NCBI GenBank assembly: GCA_963682025.1
Contig: OY821520.1
Location: 182,957,036 to 183,021,035, forward strand
DNA from: Cordilura impudica
Taxonomy: Eukaryota; Arthropoda; Insecta; Diptera; Scathophagidae
Reading direction: 5' to 3'
Length of the DNA: 64,000 nt
Shown: one piece after another, positions 13,094-24,933 of the stretch
Layout: every line of letters starts with the position of its first letter
How positions within the stretch are numbered: the first letter of the stretch is position 1
Program-made: the position numbers and the translations under genes
The notes under the pieces: model-generated
The model's input: the letters and a program-made list of their open reading frames with translations, nothing else
Databases searched by the model: none
What the model was told of the DNA's origin: nothing

Positions 13094-14298
13094 ATGGAAC
13101 CAACCTCAGGTATTTTAATATATATTTAAGTAATTTTTGGTTTGATGTTTTTTGTTAAAATATTTTTGAAAATTTTTTTTTTAAACTACAAATTTAGAGT
13201 GTTTTCAATTTTTGATGGAATGCAACAAAAAATTTTTAAATTTGTTTGTTCTAATATTTTGTGATAAAAAAGTGTGCTATTTCACCTATTATATTCGAAA
13301 AAAAAACGTGCGCGTTTAATGCCGTTTTTAAAATATTTAATGTTTAATCAAAAAACAGGTAATTTTCAGATTTTTTTTTGATTTTATTTTCTCTTCGTTT
13401 TCGTTATTACTCGTATAATTATTGTTGTTGTCTGCAATGTGTTACATTTGGTTAGAGATGGGCTCGTGAGTGAGATGACGTCACGCTTATTCACCAACAA
13501 ATTCTAAAATTTCATGTTAATAGCATTTAAAATTGTTTCCAAATATACTGATATTCACACGTACATAACATTGTTTTTATTAACACATAGGTGTAGTATA
13601 ACCTAAAAATATATTCACATTTAGTTTACAGATCGTGCATCATTGAGTCGCATTCAAAGGCAATTTAGAGAGAGAACTGGGTTGATTATTGACCAACCAA
13701 AACCAGGCTTTGGAAACTCAAACGATGGCAATACTGCAAGGCGTTTTTTTAGAATGCTGAAATATCAGAAGAAATTACAAAAATTGATTTAGAGTTTATT
13801 AAAAATATTCAATATTTAATGTTTAATGAAAAAACTGGTAATTTTAATATTTTTTGATTTTATCTTCTCTTCGTTTTCGTTGTTTCTAGTGGTATTAAGG
13901 TCAACATTGAAAAATTTTCAAATCTCTAGACTATTTGTTAAAAATTATCATGGTATTATATGCCTCCTACTCTACATAAATACTTTATTCACGGGCTAGA
14001 AATTATGTCACTTTCACCATTGCCTATTGGTCAACTAACGGAAGAATCTCAGGAAGCTAGAAATAAGGAGTTCTAAAGTTATAGAGAGCACTTTTCGCAT
14101 AAATGCAGTCGGGAAAAGACAATAGAAGACGTATTTAATAGATTTCTTTTAAGTTCTGATCCCTTCACTACAAGCATGAGAAATAGTTGTAAAAAAAAAT
14201 TGAACAAATGCCACAGTCCGCATTGGAATTACTTATTCTTCCCCTCAGTGAAATTGACAATGGCGATGATGATGATGATGATGATGATGAAGATTAAT
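13094..14298 (+). pseudogene. Family X copy 1: unnamed element protein, spliced and broken
   Basis: I do not recognise this family. A gene model fits well. Exon 1 (13094-13109) encodes MEPTS and ends in phase 1. The intron ends at a good TTTAGTTTACAG acceptor (13631). Exon 2 reads DRASLSRIQRQFRERTG, then PKPGFGNSNDGNTARRFF, then, after a 1-base loss, NAEISEEITKIDLEFIKNIQ. A second intron ends at 13929. Exon 3, after another 1-base loss, reads WYYMPPTLHKYFIHGLEIM, LPIGQLTEESQEARNKEF, an in-frame TAA, then REHFSHKCSREKTIEDVFNR and LLSSDPFTTSMRN. A final frame change gives PQSALELLILPLSEIDNG and an acidic tail from a (GAT)n run, stop at 14296-14298. The same ordered motifs occur on the minus strand at 47.1-47.8 kb. 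An 80-bp block in intron 1 (13332-13412) is repeated at 13811-13889. Confidence 0.75.
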
Positions 14299-14433
14299 AC
14301 GATTAGTTTAATGATGATTATGATGTAAATGATGATTTTGTGTTAAATAATAAATTTGAATTAAATGATGATTAAAACCAGTGATTTTCAAAAACAAAAA
14401 ATCGCCTATCAATAAATTTTTTTTCAATATTTT

Positions 14434-15290
14434 TATACCCTCCACTCCAGTGTGCAGAGGGTATATATAAGTTTGTCATTCCGTTTGTAATAATTAGAAA
14501 AAAAAATTTGGACCCCATAAAATATATATATTTGTGATCCTTATAACAACCGGAGTTGATATAGCGATGTCCGTCTGTCCGTCTGTCCGTCTGTCCGTCT
14601 GTCCGTCTGTGGAAATCACGATGACGGCATCAATCGGGCAGCTAGGGTGCTCGTTGGCATAAAAAATGATTCATTAACATCCTGAAAAGTTTGCTATTTA
14701 AAATCGTCCAAATCGGTCGATTAGGGCCCGAGATTTGAATGAAGAACTAAAAAAAGTCTTGAAAAAATATAATTTTCTATGTTGTTCTTGTCACGATCAC
14801 GCCCTCAATAGGATAGCTAGGGTGATAATTTTTAGTGAGAATGATTCACCAAATTCATGGGAAGATTTCTACTTCAAAAATCATTAAAATCGGTGGAACA
14901 GGTCCAGGTAAATCTATGAAAAATTAAAAAAAAATGAAAAACATGATGTTTCCATATTGTTCCTGTTGTTATTCTAAATGTTGCATTGTTGTCATAGCTG
15001 GACTTGTTGTTTTTGTGGTCGTTGTGGTAATAATATAATAAAAACAAACCCTTTGTACATTTTTTTGTGAACTCTGGTAGAAAATTTTAAAAGTTTCCAT
15101 TGTTTTGGCATCACTAAAAAAATTTGTTAGATCATTTCTGTCATTGCCACGAGCCTGCATGCAAAATTTCAGATCGATTGGCTCACGGGAAAGGGGCTAA
15201 AAATCGATCCAAAATTTTGTCGACAAGCAGACACTACCAGTTAATATAAAGGCAGTAAATAAAGGGAGTAAAAGTTCACCAATAATTTAA
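14434..15290 (+). mobile_element. INE-1-like element, family A, copy 1
   Basis: Starts with a TATACCCTCCACTCC...GAGGGTATATA hairpin end, followed by the GACCCCATAAAATATATA segment, a (GTCY)n tract at about 14570-14612, and repeated ATGATTCAC blocks. The 3' end region carries ATCGATCCAAAATTTTGTCG and GTTAATATAAAG...GGGAGTAAAA. Layout matches INE-1/DINE-1. Collinear over its length with the copy at 18.5 kb. Non-coding. Confidence 0.85.
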
Positions 15291-16734
15291 AAAACAAATT
15301 TTTATGTATTAATTTATTTAAAGAAAAAAATAATTAAATGAAATAGTAATAATAATAAAAAAAAAAATAATATACAATACAAAAAAAAAGAATATATAAA
15401 TAAAATAAAATAAAGATAAATGCATTCATAGCATTATAATACATATAAAAGGTCAATGTTTTCTAACCGTAACCGTAACGAGTCAGTTGTTTTTTTTTAC
15501 ATGAAAATCATTTAAAACAGTTACCGAACGTAACCGGAACGTCCCAATACTTTTCATGTGAAAAAAAGGCTGACACGTTACGTAACAGTTACATGTCGCT
15601 AACTTGTTCTTTACACAGGCTACTGCTTTTGCAGCCAACTTCAAGTCTATTTATATAGTTTCGTAAGCATAACTGATAAAATTGTTTCTATTATTTTTTT
15701 CTGTAAGTAATAAATTATAAATATACTGAATTTGCAAACTAAAATGGATACATATATTGGAGGTGCTTTAATACAAAAGAGTTAACGAAACAAAATAAAA
15801 AAAAAAACAACTCTACAACATCAACAATGGCAGTCATATGTTCTTCAAATAGAAAAAAAAACTGCAAGTGTGTTTTGTTGGCTACAAAACAAAAATAGTG
15901 TTTACAATATAACAAAATATGTAAAAGAAGTTAGTGCTATGAAATATTTTATTTTGTTTAAAAAAAAAATCGCAAAATGAAAGGCTATAATTCCATTAAT
16001 AATCAAAAGGCGTTAAACTAATTTATTTATTTTTACGTTGTACTAATGCATTTTAAATAAGTAAAAGTAATTGTATATTTAAATAAAAATGCATTTGTAT
16101 TATATGTTGCTGTCGTATTCAGAAAAATCAAGTAGCTGACTATACGACTACAAATGCTGCTGCCAGCAGTCGTCTATGTGTTTCATTCATGATGTTGCAT
16201 TTTTTTGCCAGCAATACTTACATATATTCTAAATAAAGAAGTAATAGTTCTTTTCATACTGCGAAATCTATACAAATATATGTACAAATACTATATGTCA
16301 AATTTCAAATTTGCAATAATTGATACATTTTTGAAAGAAAATTGTATAATATGAAATGTCTTTAATTTATTTCATAGAAAACAATTTTTTGAAGTGCGTG
16401 GATTTTCCATATTTACTGTTTTACTATTTTCGTAATGAGGTTAAATGAGTTAAAAAGAATTTAAAATATTTGAAAATATTAGGTGAGGATCCTCAAGATG
16501 TAATATACGATCGGTCTAAAACTTTTTACTTAGTGCCACAGTTAAATTCGAAACAACAAAAACCCATATATTTTGTGCATAAAGTTTAACATTAAATGTG
16601 CTTTTCTAAAATGTCTATATATTTTTTCTCATTCATTTCTGACCATCTTCAATGTAAATTTACCAAAGTTTTTTTTATTGCAATATGTATATAAAACTTA
16701 AAAATTTAATATTTTTTATTGTGTATTAACTTAT
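15291..16734. other. AT-rich region, no gene; contains a fold-back
   Basis: No coding signature. Imperfect inverted repeats at about 15484-15512 (CAGTTGTTTTTTTTTACATG) and 15549-15580 (CATGTGAAAAAAAGGCTG) flank a GTAACCG-rich centre, suggesting a small fold-back element. Confidence 0.5.
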
Positions 16735-16800
16735 TATTCTGCGATTTTCATTACATCACAAAATGTTACAAATTGGCACTACTGTTTCAAAAACAGAAAA
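16735..16800 (+). repeat. Dispersed repeat, copy 1 of a pair
   Basis: ATTCTGCGATTTT.ATTACATCAC and ACAAAATGTTACAAATTG, then CACTACTGTT, recur in inverted orientation near 40790-40850. A diverged trace (GGCATCACTACTGTTTCGAA) is near 33669. Confidence 0.6.
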
Positions 16801-16815
16801 CTTCTAAATCAGTTG

Positions 16816-17370
16816 AAAACAGTTGATCTGTAGAACTGTGTGTGAAATTGTGTCAAATAAAATTACAAATATTAATAAATATAATAATACATATATATAT
16901 ATTTTATTAATTTTGTTAAGAATTAGCACAAAATTGATTTTCCATTTTGCATTTCATTTATAAAGAATTCTGCCATATTTTGTTAAAGGGAAAATCCATT
17001 TTTGTTATATTAAAAAAAAAACAGACTTGCATTTAATTTTTCCATGACTGCCTCAATAATTGCGTAGATGCCACCACAATATTTTTTCTAATTAAAACAG
17101 TTGATCTGTAAAACTGTGTGTGAAATTGTGTCAAATAAAATTACAAATATTAATAAATATAATAATACATATATATATTTTATTAATTTTGTTAAGAATT
17201 AGCACAAAATTGATTTTCCATTTTGCATTTCATTTATAAAGAATTCTGCCATATTTTGTTAAAGGGAAAATCCATTTTTGGTATATTAAAAAAAACAGAC
17301 TTGCATTTAATTTTTCCGTGACTGCCTCAATAATTGCGTAGATGCCACCACAATATTTTTTCTAATTAAA
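16816..17370. repeat. Tandem duplication, two copies of ~278 bp
   Basis: Copy 1 is 16816-17093 and copy 2 is 17094-17370, both starting AAAACAGTTGATCTG and ending TTTTTTCTAATTAA. They differ by a few single bases and small length changes in A and TA runs, so the duplication is fairly young. A diverged third copy of the right part lies at 20213-20345. Confidence 0.9.
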
Positions 17371-17635
17371 TATTAACCAATATCTAACTCGAATTATGAT
17401 TTATTCTGACTAAAAAGTTCCAATTAAAAGTTATTCATCCCAATTATGAATATTCTCAAGGAATTTCTTTCTCACGGAAAATACATTTCTCGAGAAAAAA
17501 ATTCCTCCAATTATAAATTCCGCGTGAACAAAACATGATTAACTGGCATCATCGAATTTCGAAGCCACTTGATTTGCTTATTGACAATTTATTTTCTATT
17601 TTTTGTGTGTGTGCAAACGACCCTACAATAAATGT
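17371..17635. other. AT-rich spacer
   Basis: Nothing recognisable; an inverted pair AATTATGAATATTCTC / TTATAAATTCCGCG is too weak to call. Confidence 0.5.
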
Positions 17636-18420
17636 CCCAATAAACATTTTTGTTTGCTATCAACTTGAGGTGCATTTGAGATCAAATACATTTTTCAAAT
17701 CTCCAACGTTAATTCTCAAATGCCCCCCGTAGTTCGAATATAGTCTTCTCAACTTAAAATTCACATTTTTTATATGGCGATTTTCATAGTTATCAAATTG
17801 AGAAATTTGTGATTCTCAACTTGATAGCAAAGAAATATTTCCAATCGGTATCAAATGGAAGGTACGGAATTGCCATATTAAAAAATATTATACTAATTTT
17901 AGAAATGAAAACAATGTACTTTTTTTAATGTTTCAATTTAATTTCATTATATATTTAACATTACTATGTACATATTTAACATTAAATGTACATATTATGT
18001 ACATTTTTTAAAATCTAGAATTAAAAATAAATGAATTAATTAGTTGTACATTTTTTGAAAAATTCGACAAAAAGCAGAAATAATTAAAAATTTATCAATG
18101 ATTTATTTGTACTTTTTTTGGCATTTTTTAATTTAATTTATTATTTATGACATATTTAAATAATATCTCAGACTTAACACAAATCGTATTCAAGTTGAAT
18201 AAATGTTTGGTCTCAAGTGGAGAAAAGTGTTGGATATCCAATTGAGAGTAAAAATGTTTCTCAAAGATTGGAAAAAATGTTAAGTCTCAACTTGATGTCA
18301 AGTTGAAAGCAAACAAGGAGAAAAATTGTTCAACCCAAGTTGAGAATTACATTTGACATCAATTTAAGAACTTAACTTTTCTCACAACATTGGAGAAATA
18401 ATATTTCAATGCATACTGGG
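17636..18420. mobile_element. ~785-bp fold-back DNA element with CCCARTA ends
   Basis: The left end CCCAATAAACATTT and the right end (inverted) CCCAGTATGCATT face each other. Subterminal motifs CTCAACTTGA/TCAAGTTGAGA recur on both strands, at least four times on the right arm and twice on the left. Non-coding. The termini resemble those of the elements at 39.6 and 52.6 kb (CCCAGTCAGCATTT). Confidence 0.55.
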
Positions 18421-18500
18421 GAATGACCGAAACTAACACATAAACAGTTTTTTCCTATTTGAAAAACATATTACTGTCATTGTTGCTGTTGTAGAGTTGT

Positions 18501-19325
18501 TATACCCTCCACTCCAGTGTGCAGAGGGTATATATAAGTTTGTCATTCCGTTTGTAATAATTAGAAAAAAAATTTTGGACCCCATAAAATTTATATATTT
18601 GTGATCCTTATAACAACCGGAGTTGATATAGCGATGTCCGTCTGTCCGTCTGTCCGCCTGTGGAAATCACGATGACGGCATCAATCCGGCAGCTAGGGTA
18701 CTCGTTGAAATAAAAATGATTCACTAACATCCTGAGAAGTTTGCTATTTAAAATCGTCCAAATCGGTCGATTAGGGCCCGAGATTTGAATGAAGAACTAA
18801 AAAAGTCTTGAAAAAAAAAATAATTTTCTATGTTCTTCTTGTCACGATCACGCCCTCAATAGTGCAGCTACAGTGATCATTTTTAGTGAGAATGATTCAC
18901 CAAATTCATGGAAAGATTTCTACTTCAAAAATCATTAAAATTGGTGGAACAGGTCCAGGGAAATCTCTGAAAAAGTAAAAAAAAAAATGAAAAACATGAT
19001 ATTTCTATATTGTTCTTGTTGTTATTCTAAATGTTGCATTGTTTTCATAGCTGGACTTGTTGTTTTTGTGGTCGTTATGGTAATAATATAACAAAAACAA
19101 ACCCTTTGTACATTTTTTTATCAACTCTGGTAGAAAAATTTAAAAGTTTCCATTGTTTTGGCATCACTAAAAAAATATGTTAGATCATTTCTGTCATTGC
19201 CACAAGCCTGCCTGCAAAATTTCAGATCGATTGGGTCACGGGAAAGTGGTTAAAATCGATCCAAAATTTTTTCGACAAGCAGACACTACGAGTTAATATA
19301 AAGGGAGTAAAAATTCACCAACATC
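18501..19325 (+). mobile_element. INE-1-like element, family A, copy 2
   Basis: Collinear with the 14.4-kb copy from the TATACCCTCCACTCC hairpin to the GGGAGTAAAAATTCACC end. The (GTCY)n tract is shorter (about 18637-18660), as expected for a length-variable core. The A-rich DNA that follows copy 1 (ATGTATTAATTTATTTAAAG, 15304) also follows copy 2, but about 700 bp further on (20029), because another element lies between. Confidence 0.85.
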
Positions 19326-19371
19326 TAAAGCAAATAATGCTAAAATACCTAGTTGTTAATAAAAAAAACAA

Positions 19372-20003
19372 TTGGGCAATTCACAATGGGTAATGTATCG
19401 TTGTATCTCTTGTATCGTGTATCACTTTACAATAGTGTAAAATTGTTGTCGGTAATTTTCACTGAAAAATCTGATACACGATCCAACTTCATTTGCTATG
19501 TTTAGTAAATGTTGTATATTGTATCATAACATATCAGTTCCAAGTGAATGCCAGTTTTTATGAAAAAGAAAAAACAAATACATAGAATATTATCAGCATA
19601 AATAATTATAAAATAAAATATGGCAAATAATGCATATAACGCAAATACATCGATAAGTTTATTTATATAAAAATTAATGTTTATATTTTTAGTATGTACA
19701 TATTTTCTCTTTCAGTACCAACCAAAACATTTAACATTTTTTTTTTTTCATTATAAATTAAAATGCAAGAGGTACGTAACTAAAACTCCAGGGTATATCT
19801 CACGACCAAAAAGCAAACACTGACAAGTGTTTTCTCTTATACAAAATAGCAGAAGCGACGAAGCGATCTTTCCTCGTTGGATCGAAAATTACTAAAGAAA
19901 GCGTTTTACAATATGAAAATACAACTGAGTGTTCACAACAAATGATTGTATTGTGTATTTCAATACAACATACAATATACAACACCTGTTGTGAATTGCC
20001 CAA
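19372..20003. mobile_element. 632-bp MITE with 15-bp TIR TTGGGCAATTCACAA
   Basis: The 15-bp terminal repeat is perfect at both ends (19372-19386; 19989-20003). Subterminal GTATC/GATAC motifs recur. It has no coding content and appears to have inserted into DNA that follows the INE-1-like copy, since flanks on both sides match the region after copy 1. Superfamily not assigned; the target duplication is unclear. Confidence 0.7.
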
Positions 20004-20212
20004 ATGTAAATTTAGCAAAAAAATTTATGTATTAATTTATTTAAAGAGAAAAACACAAAAATAACGTTTGATGTTGTATTTTTTGTGTGTAATATTTAAA
20101 TATACATACATACACATAATGAATAATACAAATAATGTACATATATTATATATATGTATGTATGTATATTCATAGTAACTGCATGTTAGAAATAAATCGG
20201 TTATTTTATTTA

Positions 20213-20345
20213 CATAAAATTCTGCAGTATTTTGTTGTGGGGAAAATACATTTCTTTTGTATTAACAGAGTGTCACTTCATTTTGCTCAGCGTGACTATG
20301 CCACAGTAGATGCCGCCATAATTTTTGTTTGTTCTAATTAGCTTT
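20213..20345 (+). repeat. Diverged copy of the 278-bp unit
   Basis: The order AATTCTGC.ATATTTTGTT, GGGAAAAT, GACT..C, AGATGCC.CCA, TTTTT..TCTAATTA matches the right part of the tandem units at 16.8-17.4 kb, with many substitutions. Confidence 0.6.
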
Positions 20346-22638
20346 GCAATAGTTATTTCTATTTTAACATGAATGTTAATATTTTCAACTAGATATCATA
20401 CAGAACAATGTTAAGAGTATACACTGGTTGGTCTTTTATTTCATACGTTTTTTTCATTATTCTTTTACAAATATGAACATAAGTTTGGCATATTACCCAC
20501 CAATCTCACATCACACTGCAAGTTCGAAAAACTCAATACACTCACATTTTTTTTACTAATACACACATTTTCCGCAGTGGTCACACTAATGGCACCAAAT
20601 TTTTCGTGCGAATAGTGGCAGACACTAACGATGATTAATGTTACCCTGTTATAAATTTAATGCAAATTTACTGGATTCTGTAAAATTGTTATTAAAGTTT
20701 TAACTTGTTAAATCTATTATAATGATTTATTTTTTGAAATGCGCATACAAAAACGCAAGTTTGTTAATTATAGAGCATAAATATTATTAACTATTATTAA
20801 AATAATACTAATAATAATAAATGTAAACATTTTCCCTCAAACATGTGCCTGTATAATAAACTTGGTAACTCTACTTAAAATAAAATAAGAGAGAGAAGTA
20901 TACAAATTTTTTCAAGTTTACGCTTCGACAACATTTTAAAAATGAGATTGCAGTCAGATGTTTGAGCATAAAAATTAATGGCGATGGATTCGACTAATTC
21001 GAACAATTTTTCGTTGATAATACGTACACAACGATTTTACAATTTCAGTGTGATGTGAGATTGGGGGGTTAACTTTTTGTTGTCTTTACAAAATAGAGTT
21101 ACCGAGTTCGTCAATGAGTTTTTTGCTTACAAAACAGTTCTACATAGTTATATAGAATTATTATTCTGCTTTACCTATAAAATATCTGATTGCGATTACA
21201 TCTAATTTTTAAAAATTGTTTATAATTAATAAAGCATTATTATTCACATTAATACAAAATTTCACTTTTTAAATTTTCCATTCAAATTTAAGAAAATATC
21301 AATTATAATAAAAACTGAAAATAAAATTTCCAATTATAAATTAGAAAATATTAATTGAGTTTCAGAAAATCATATCAAAACGTCGGAAATAATAATTTTA
21401 AATTTAGAAATATCTTTACATTTAAAAATGTTTACATTTAAAAAAAATATTGCCATTCAGGAGATATTAATAACTTTTCAGCACCGCGATTCAGTAACTT
21501 CTTTTAACGATAGTCGAATTGTAAAAAAAAGAAAATTGCAAAATTATCAGTAAAATTTTGAAACGATATTCGCTATTGTTAAAGTCAGCTGTTGTTGTTA
21601 TCTAAACGACAACCATTTTTGTGTTGTTTATCCAATCGATAAAAACTTAAATTTTTAGGTTGAAATGTCGTCATACATAAATAAAAATCATGAAATAGTG
21701 AAAATATTTTGCTTTAATTAAAAAACTTTTTTATATAAATAAAAAAATTAAATAGCATATTCAATTCATTATTTCATTTTCAAATAAATAAACAGAAATA
21801 TTAGTAAAAAAAATAAAGATATTAAACATAAACATAAAATCATCCTGTCAAACACGAAGTAATTTGTTTTTTTCTATTCTTTGTGTTTTTCGCTTATTTT
21901 GACAGAGATGCCACTCCTTTACAATTTAAATAAATAGAAAAACAGATTTGTCGATATTAATTTAAATTCAATGAATTTAAGAAAACCTCAAATGATATTT
22001 AAGAATTGCTAACATAAAAATTGTTACATAAGTAAACGTAATTTTATGAGAATGTTATTTTTTATATATAAATTTTCACAATTTTTTTTGGATGAAAATT
22101 TGAAGTTTTTCAGAAAATAAAGATAACATTAAATTATTTTATTTAAAATGTTTGGGACTTTTCGTTTTTTGCGTTTTTCATCCCTAATTTGATTATTTAT
22201 TATTATAAATTTATTCTCTATATTTTCAAAATATGGCAATATTTTAAAAAAAAGTTGAGAGACCTATATGGCCACAATGAAGAAATATTTGGCCAGTTAA
22301 AAGAAACTATCCACCCATCTCCAATTAGCACGATTTAATGCATATAGCCACTCTACACAACCATTACCTTTGCAATGGAGGTTAGGGCGAGCTATTTAAT
22401 TAGCAAAAACTAAATTAAACGAGAAGTTATGTCATATAACCGGAAACGCATGCATATAGGTGTATAACCAAAATGCATGCCGATCAGCAACCACGATGAC
22501 CAAAAAGCAAACACCGAAATAAATCCGAAATAATGAAAAGAAGAAAACCAACCCAAAGAATTTGTTGAAATAATTTGGTATTAAGTTTAACAAATTGTTT
22601 ACTTTTTCATTTACATTTATTATCAAGACTCAAACCGA
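20346..22638. other. AT-rich region, no gene seen
   Basis: Two short stretches (about 20460-20660 and 21480-21700) are less repetitive and might be host unique sequence, but neither shows coding structure. Nothing else can be supported. Confidence 0.55.
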
Positions 22639-22693
22639 GGTGGAGGGTATCAAAGATTCGGCACAGCCGAATTTAACACTCTTACTTGTTTTT
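22639..22693 (+). mobile_element. INE-1-like 3' end, family C
   Basis: GGTGGAGGGTAT, then a hairpin ATTCGGC-ACA-GCCGAAT (22656-22672; 7-bp stem, 3-nt loop), then CTCTTACTTGTTTTT. The same structure occurs inverted at 37.03 kb. It is the family A/B layout with a different hairpin sequence. Confidence 0.75.
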
Positions 22694-23639
22694 CTCTGAA
22701 ATGGATGTGTTTATGATTATTCTTAAATAAAAAAAAGCAAAAATACTTTCTAATATGACGTTTTTGATTTAAATTTATGGAGTTATTGAATGTAGATAAA
22801 AAAATCTGATTTTAATTTTAAATATAAATACATATTAAATATTTATTCCTTTAATATTTCCTTAAAAAGTATGATTTTTTTTAAAAGCACATCAAGTAAG
22901 CTCTTATTTGCAATTTAATTTACTAGCTTATCGCCTTTTATTCCAATGTTACAGGGAAAATTCGGAAATAAGGATATTTATCCCCAAATACAAAAAGATG
23001 CCTAACGGGTTAAACATAATTTTTTTTGTACCGTTTTGTTTTTTAGATAATGGCTATTTATGTATTAATGAAAATCCATTAATAAAAATTACAATATTTT
23101 AAAATTAAGACTTCCATGAATTAATCGCCATTTTGCATACCGTTCAACCCACTGTGCGTCGTTCCAAAGTAACGACAAGATGTAGCCTCATAGAGAATCT
23201 CAAATTTTAGAAAAAATTTTTAAAATAAAATGAAATAATGATGAATTTTGCAGTCAAGTGACTATAGCGTATAAAAAAAAATGTAGTGGTTATCAAAGGA
23301 ATTTTTGCATGTTGCATAGTGTTATCAACCAGAAATTGCCAGTCAATATGATAAAGCAGTTCATTCCATTTATCATAATCAAAAGCAAAATGATTTACTC
23401 ATCACAGTATTCAGCCTCCTTGTAGGCTCTTTTAAGCCAAGAGTAGGATGATATCAATCTTCAGCTAAGGATATTGGGTTAAAGCAATTCACTACAAAAC
23501 TTTCAAAATTGTCCACAAAGACTAGATCCAACATTTCATATATTTTTAAGAGCTTTTCTATAATTTCATTAAAATTTCGGGACCTATTGATTTTATGTAG
23601 AAACCTAGTCAGGACATCAGTGATTTATTTTTGCTAACA
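22694..23639. other. AT-rich region, no gene seen
   Basis: No coding or repeat structure beyond the AGATGCCTAACGGG string at about 22996. Confidence 0.5.
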
Positions 23640-24090
23640 ATGAGTAACTCAGCTGATATTTTGAGAGCGTGGTCCCGATTTCCACTGACGGACGGACGGA
23701 CATTTCTATATCGACTCCACTTTTTACAAGGATAAAGAATATATATATTTTATCGGGTCTAGATTTTTTTTCTAATTTTTAAAAACAAACTGATTGATAT
23801 CTCCATTTGTAGATATGATGCCCGATTTGCACCTTTTAAATATCAACCTGCTCGAAATAATGACATAAAATATTATACTTATTTTACTCAGGTAAATGGT
23901 TTATTTTGGGTATGACTGTAATTTCAACAGACTGACTGACAGACGTGCAGATGGATGGAAGGATAGGCAGACATCGTTATGTTCACTTGAGTTGTTATAA
24001 CGATCCAATGGGTCCTTAATTTATATTTCGTGTGTAAGAAATGAAAAATTGATATATACCATCTGCACAGTGGTGTGGAGGGAGGGTATA
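23640..24090 (-). mobile_element. INE-1-like remnants, two partial cores
   Basis: Minus orientation. A GGACGGACGGACAT core with TATCGGGTCTAGA (about 23690-23770) is followed by family C body sequence (GATGCCCGATTTGCACC) and then a second GACTGACTGACAGAC core. A GGTGTGGAGGGAGGGTAT end lies at about 24073-24090. Probably two overlapping or nested truncated copies. Confidence 0.65.
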
Positions 24091-24933
24091 AAAAGAATAA
24101 GTTGTTTCGCTTTTTATGATATAAATTAAGAATTACCAAAAATTAACAAATAACAAAAAAGAAAAAAAAAGATGTCATTAATTAAGCAAACTAAATAATT
24201 TACTGGTAGTTTGTAGTTAGTTACCTTGGTGTTATTATAACATAAAAAAGTCAACTTAATTAACTGATCACCTCACTGATATCATGTTAAATAAAAAGTA
24301 ATATACGAACAGTTTTATTATTGTCTCAATCGTTCAATTTACCCATGTACTCGTATGTTGTATTAAGAAGATTATATAGTTGATTTTATGTGCGTAAATC
24401 ACAGCTTACTTAGATAAATAAACGTTACACGTACATTCTGTGTGCCTATGTGTGTGTGCGTGGTTTGTTAAAATGGCTTACAAATTTACTTGTTTTCTCT
24501 CTCGAAAACAACCCCACTTTTTCCTGCCAAGCATTCATTTTAATAGTTATTAAAATTTATTTCAAAATATCTTTTTTATAAAAGATTCCTTGAATACATT
24601 TCTTATCTAAGACAATTGTATAAATGTTGGCATTCATTCATTCGTACTACACATAAATAACTTTTTATGTGATTGTTCATGATTGCTGTTATTACGTATA
24701 CTTGCTTGTTCCTGCTCGTACCGGTAGATAGATAGATACAACTCGTACATACATATTTATTCGCATTTATTATATTAAATCATTACACTTTTAGTTTTGC
24801 TGATGTTGTTGGTAGAATGTAGTTACTACCATTGTACATGTAATATCATTTATAAAACATCACTTGCTTTATTATTTTTTTTTTCTTTTAAGTTTTGTAG
24901 AATGTGTGTGTATGGCTAAGTTGTTCGTATGTA
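24091..24933. other. No gene; possible host unique DNA
   Basis: Contains (TG)n-like and GATA-like short repeats (GATAGATAGATA at about 24726) and no recognised mobile element. Flanks the mariner. Confidence 0.5.

Noticed and set aside
23882..23895. Second recursive splice site (CTCAGGTAAATGG)
   Set aside because: The donor half is GTAAAT and the sequence is part of an INE-1-like body.
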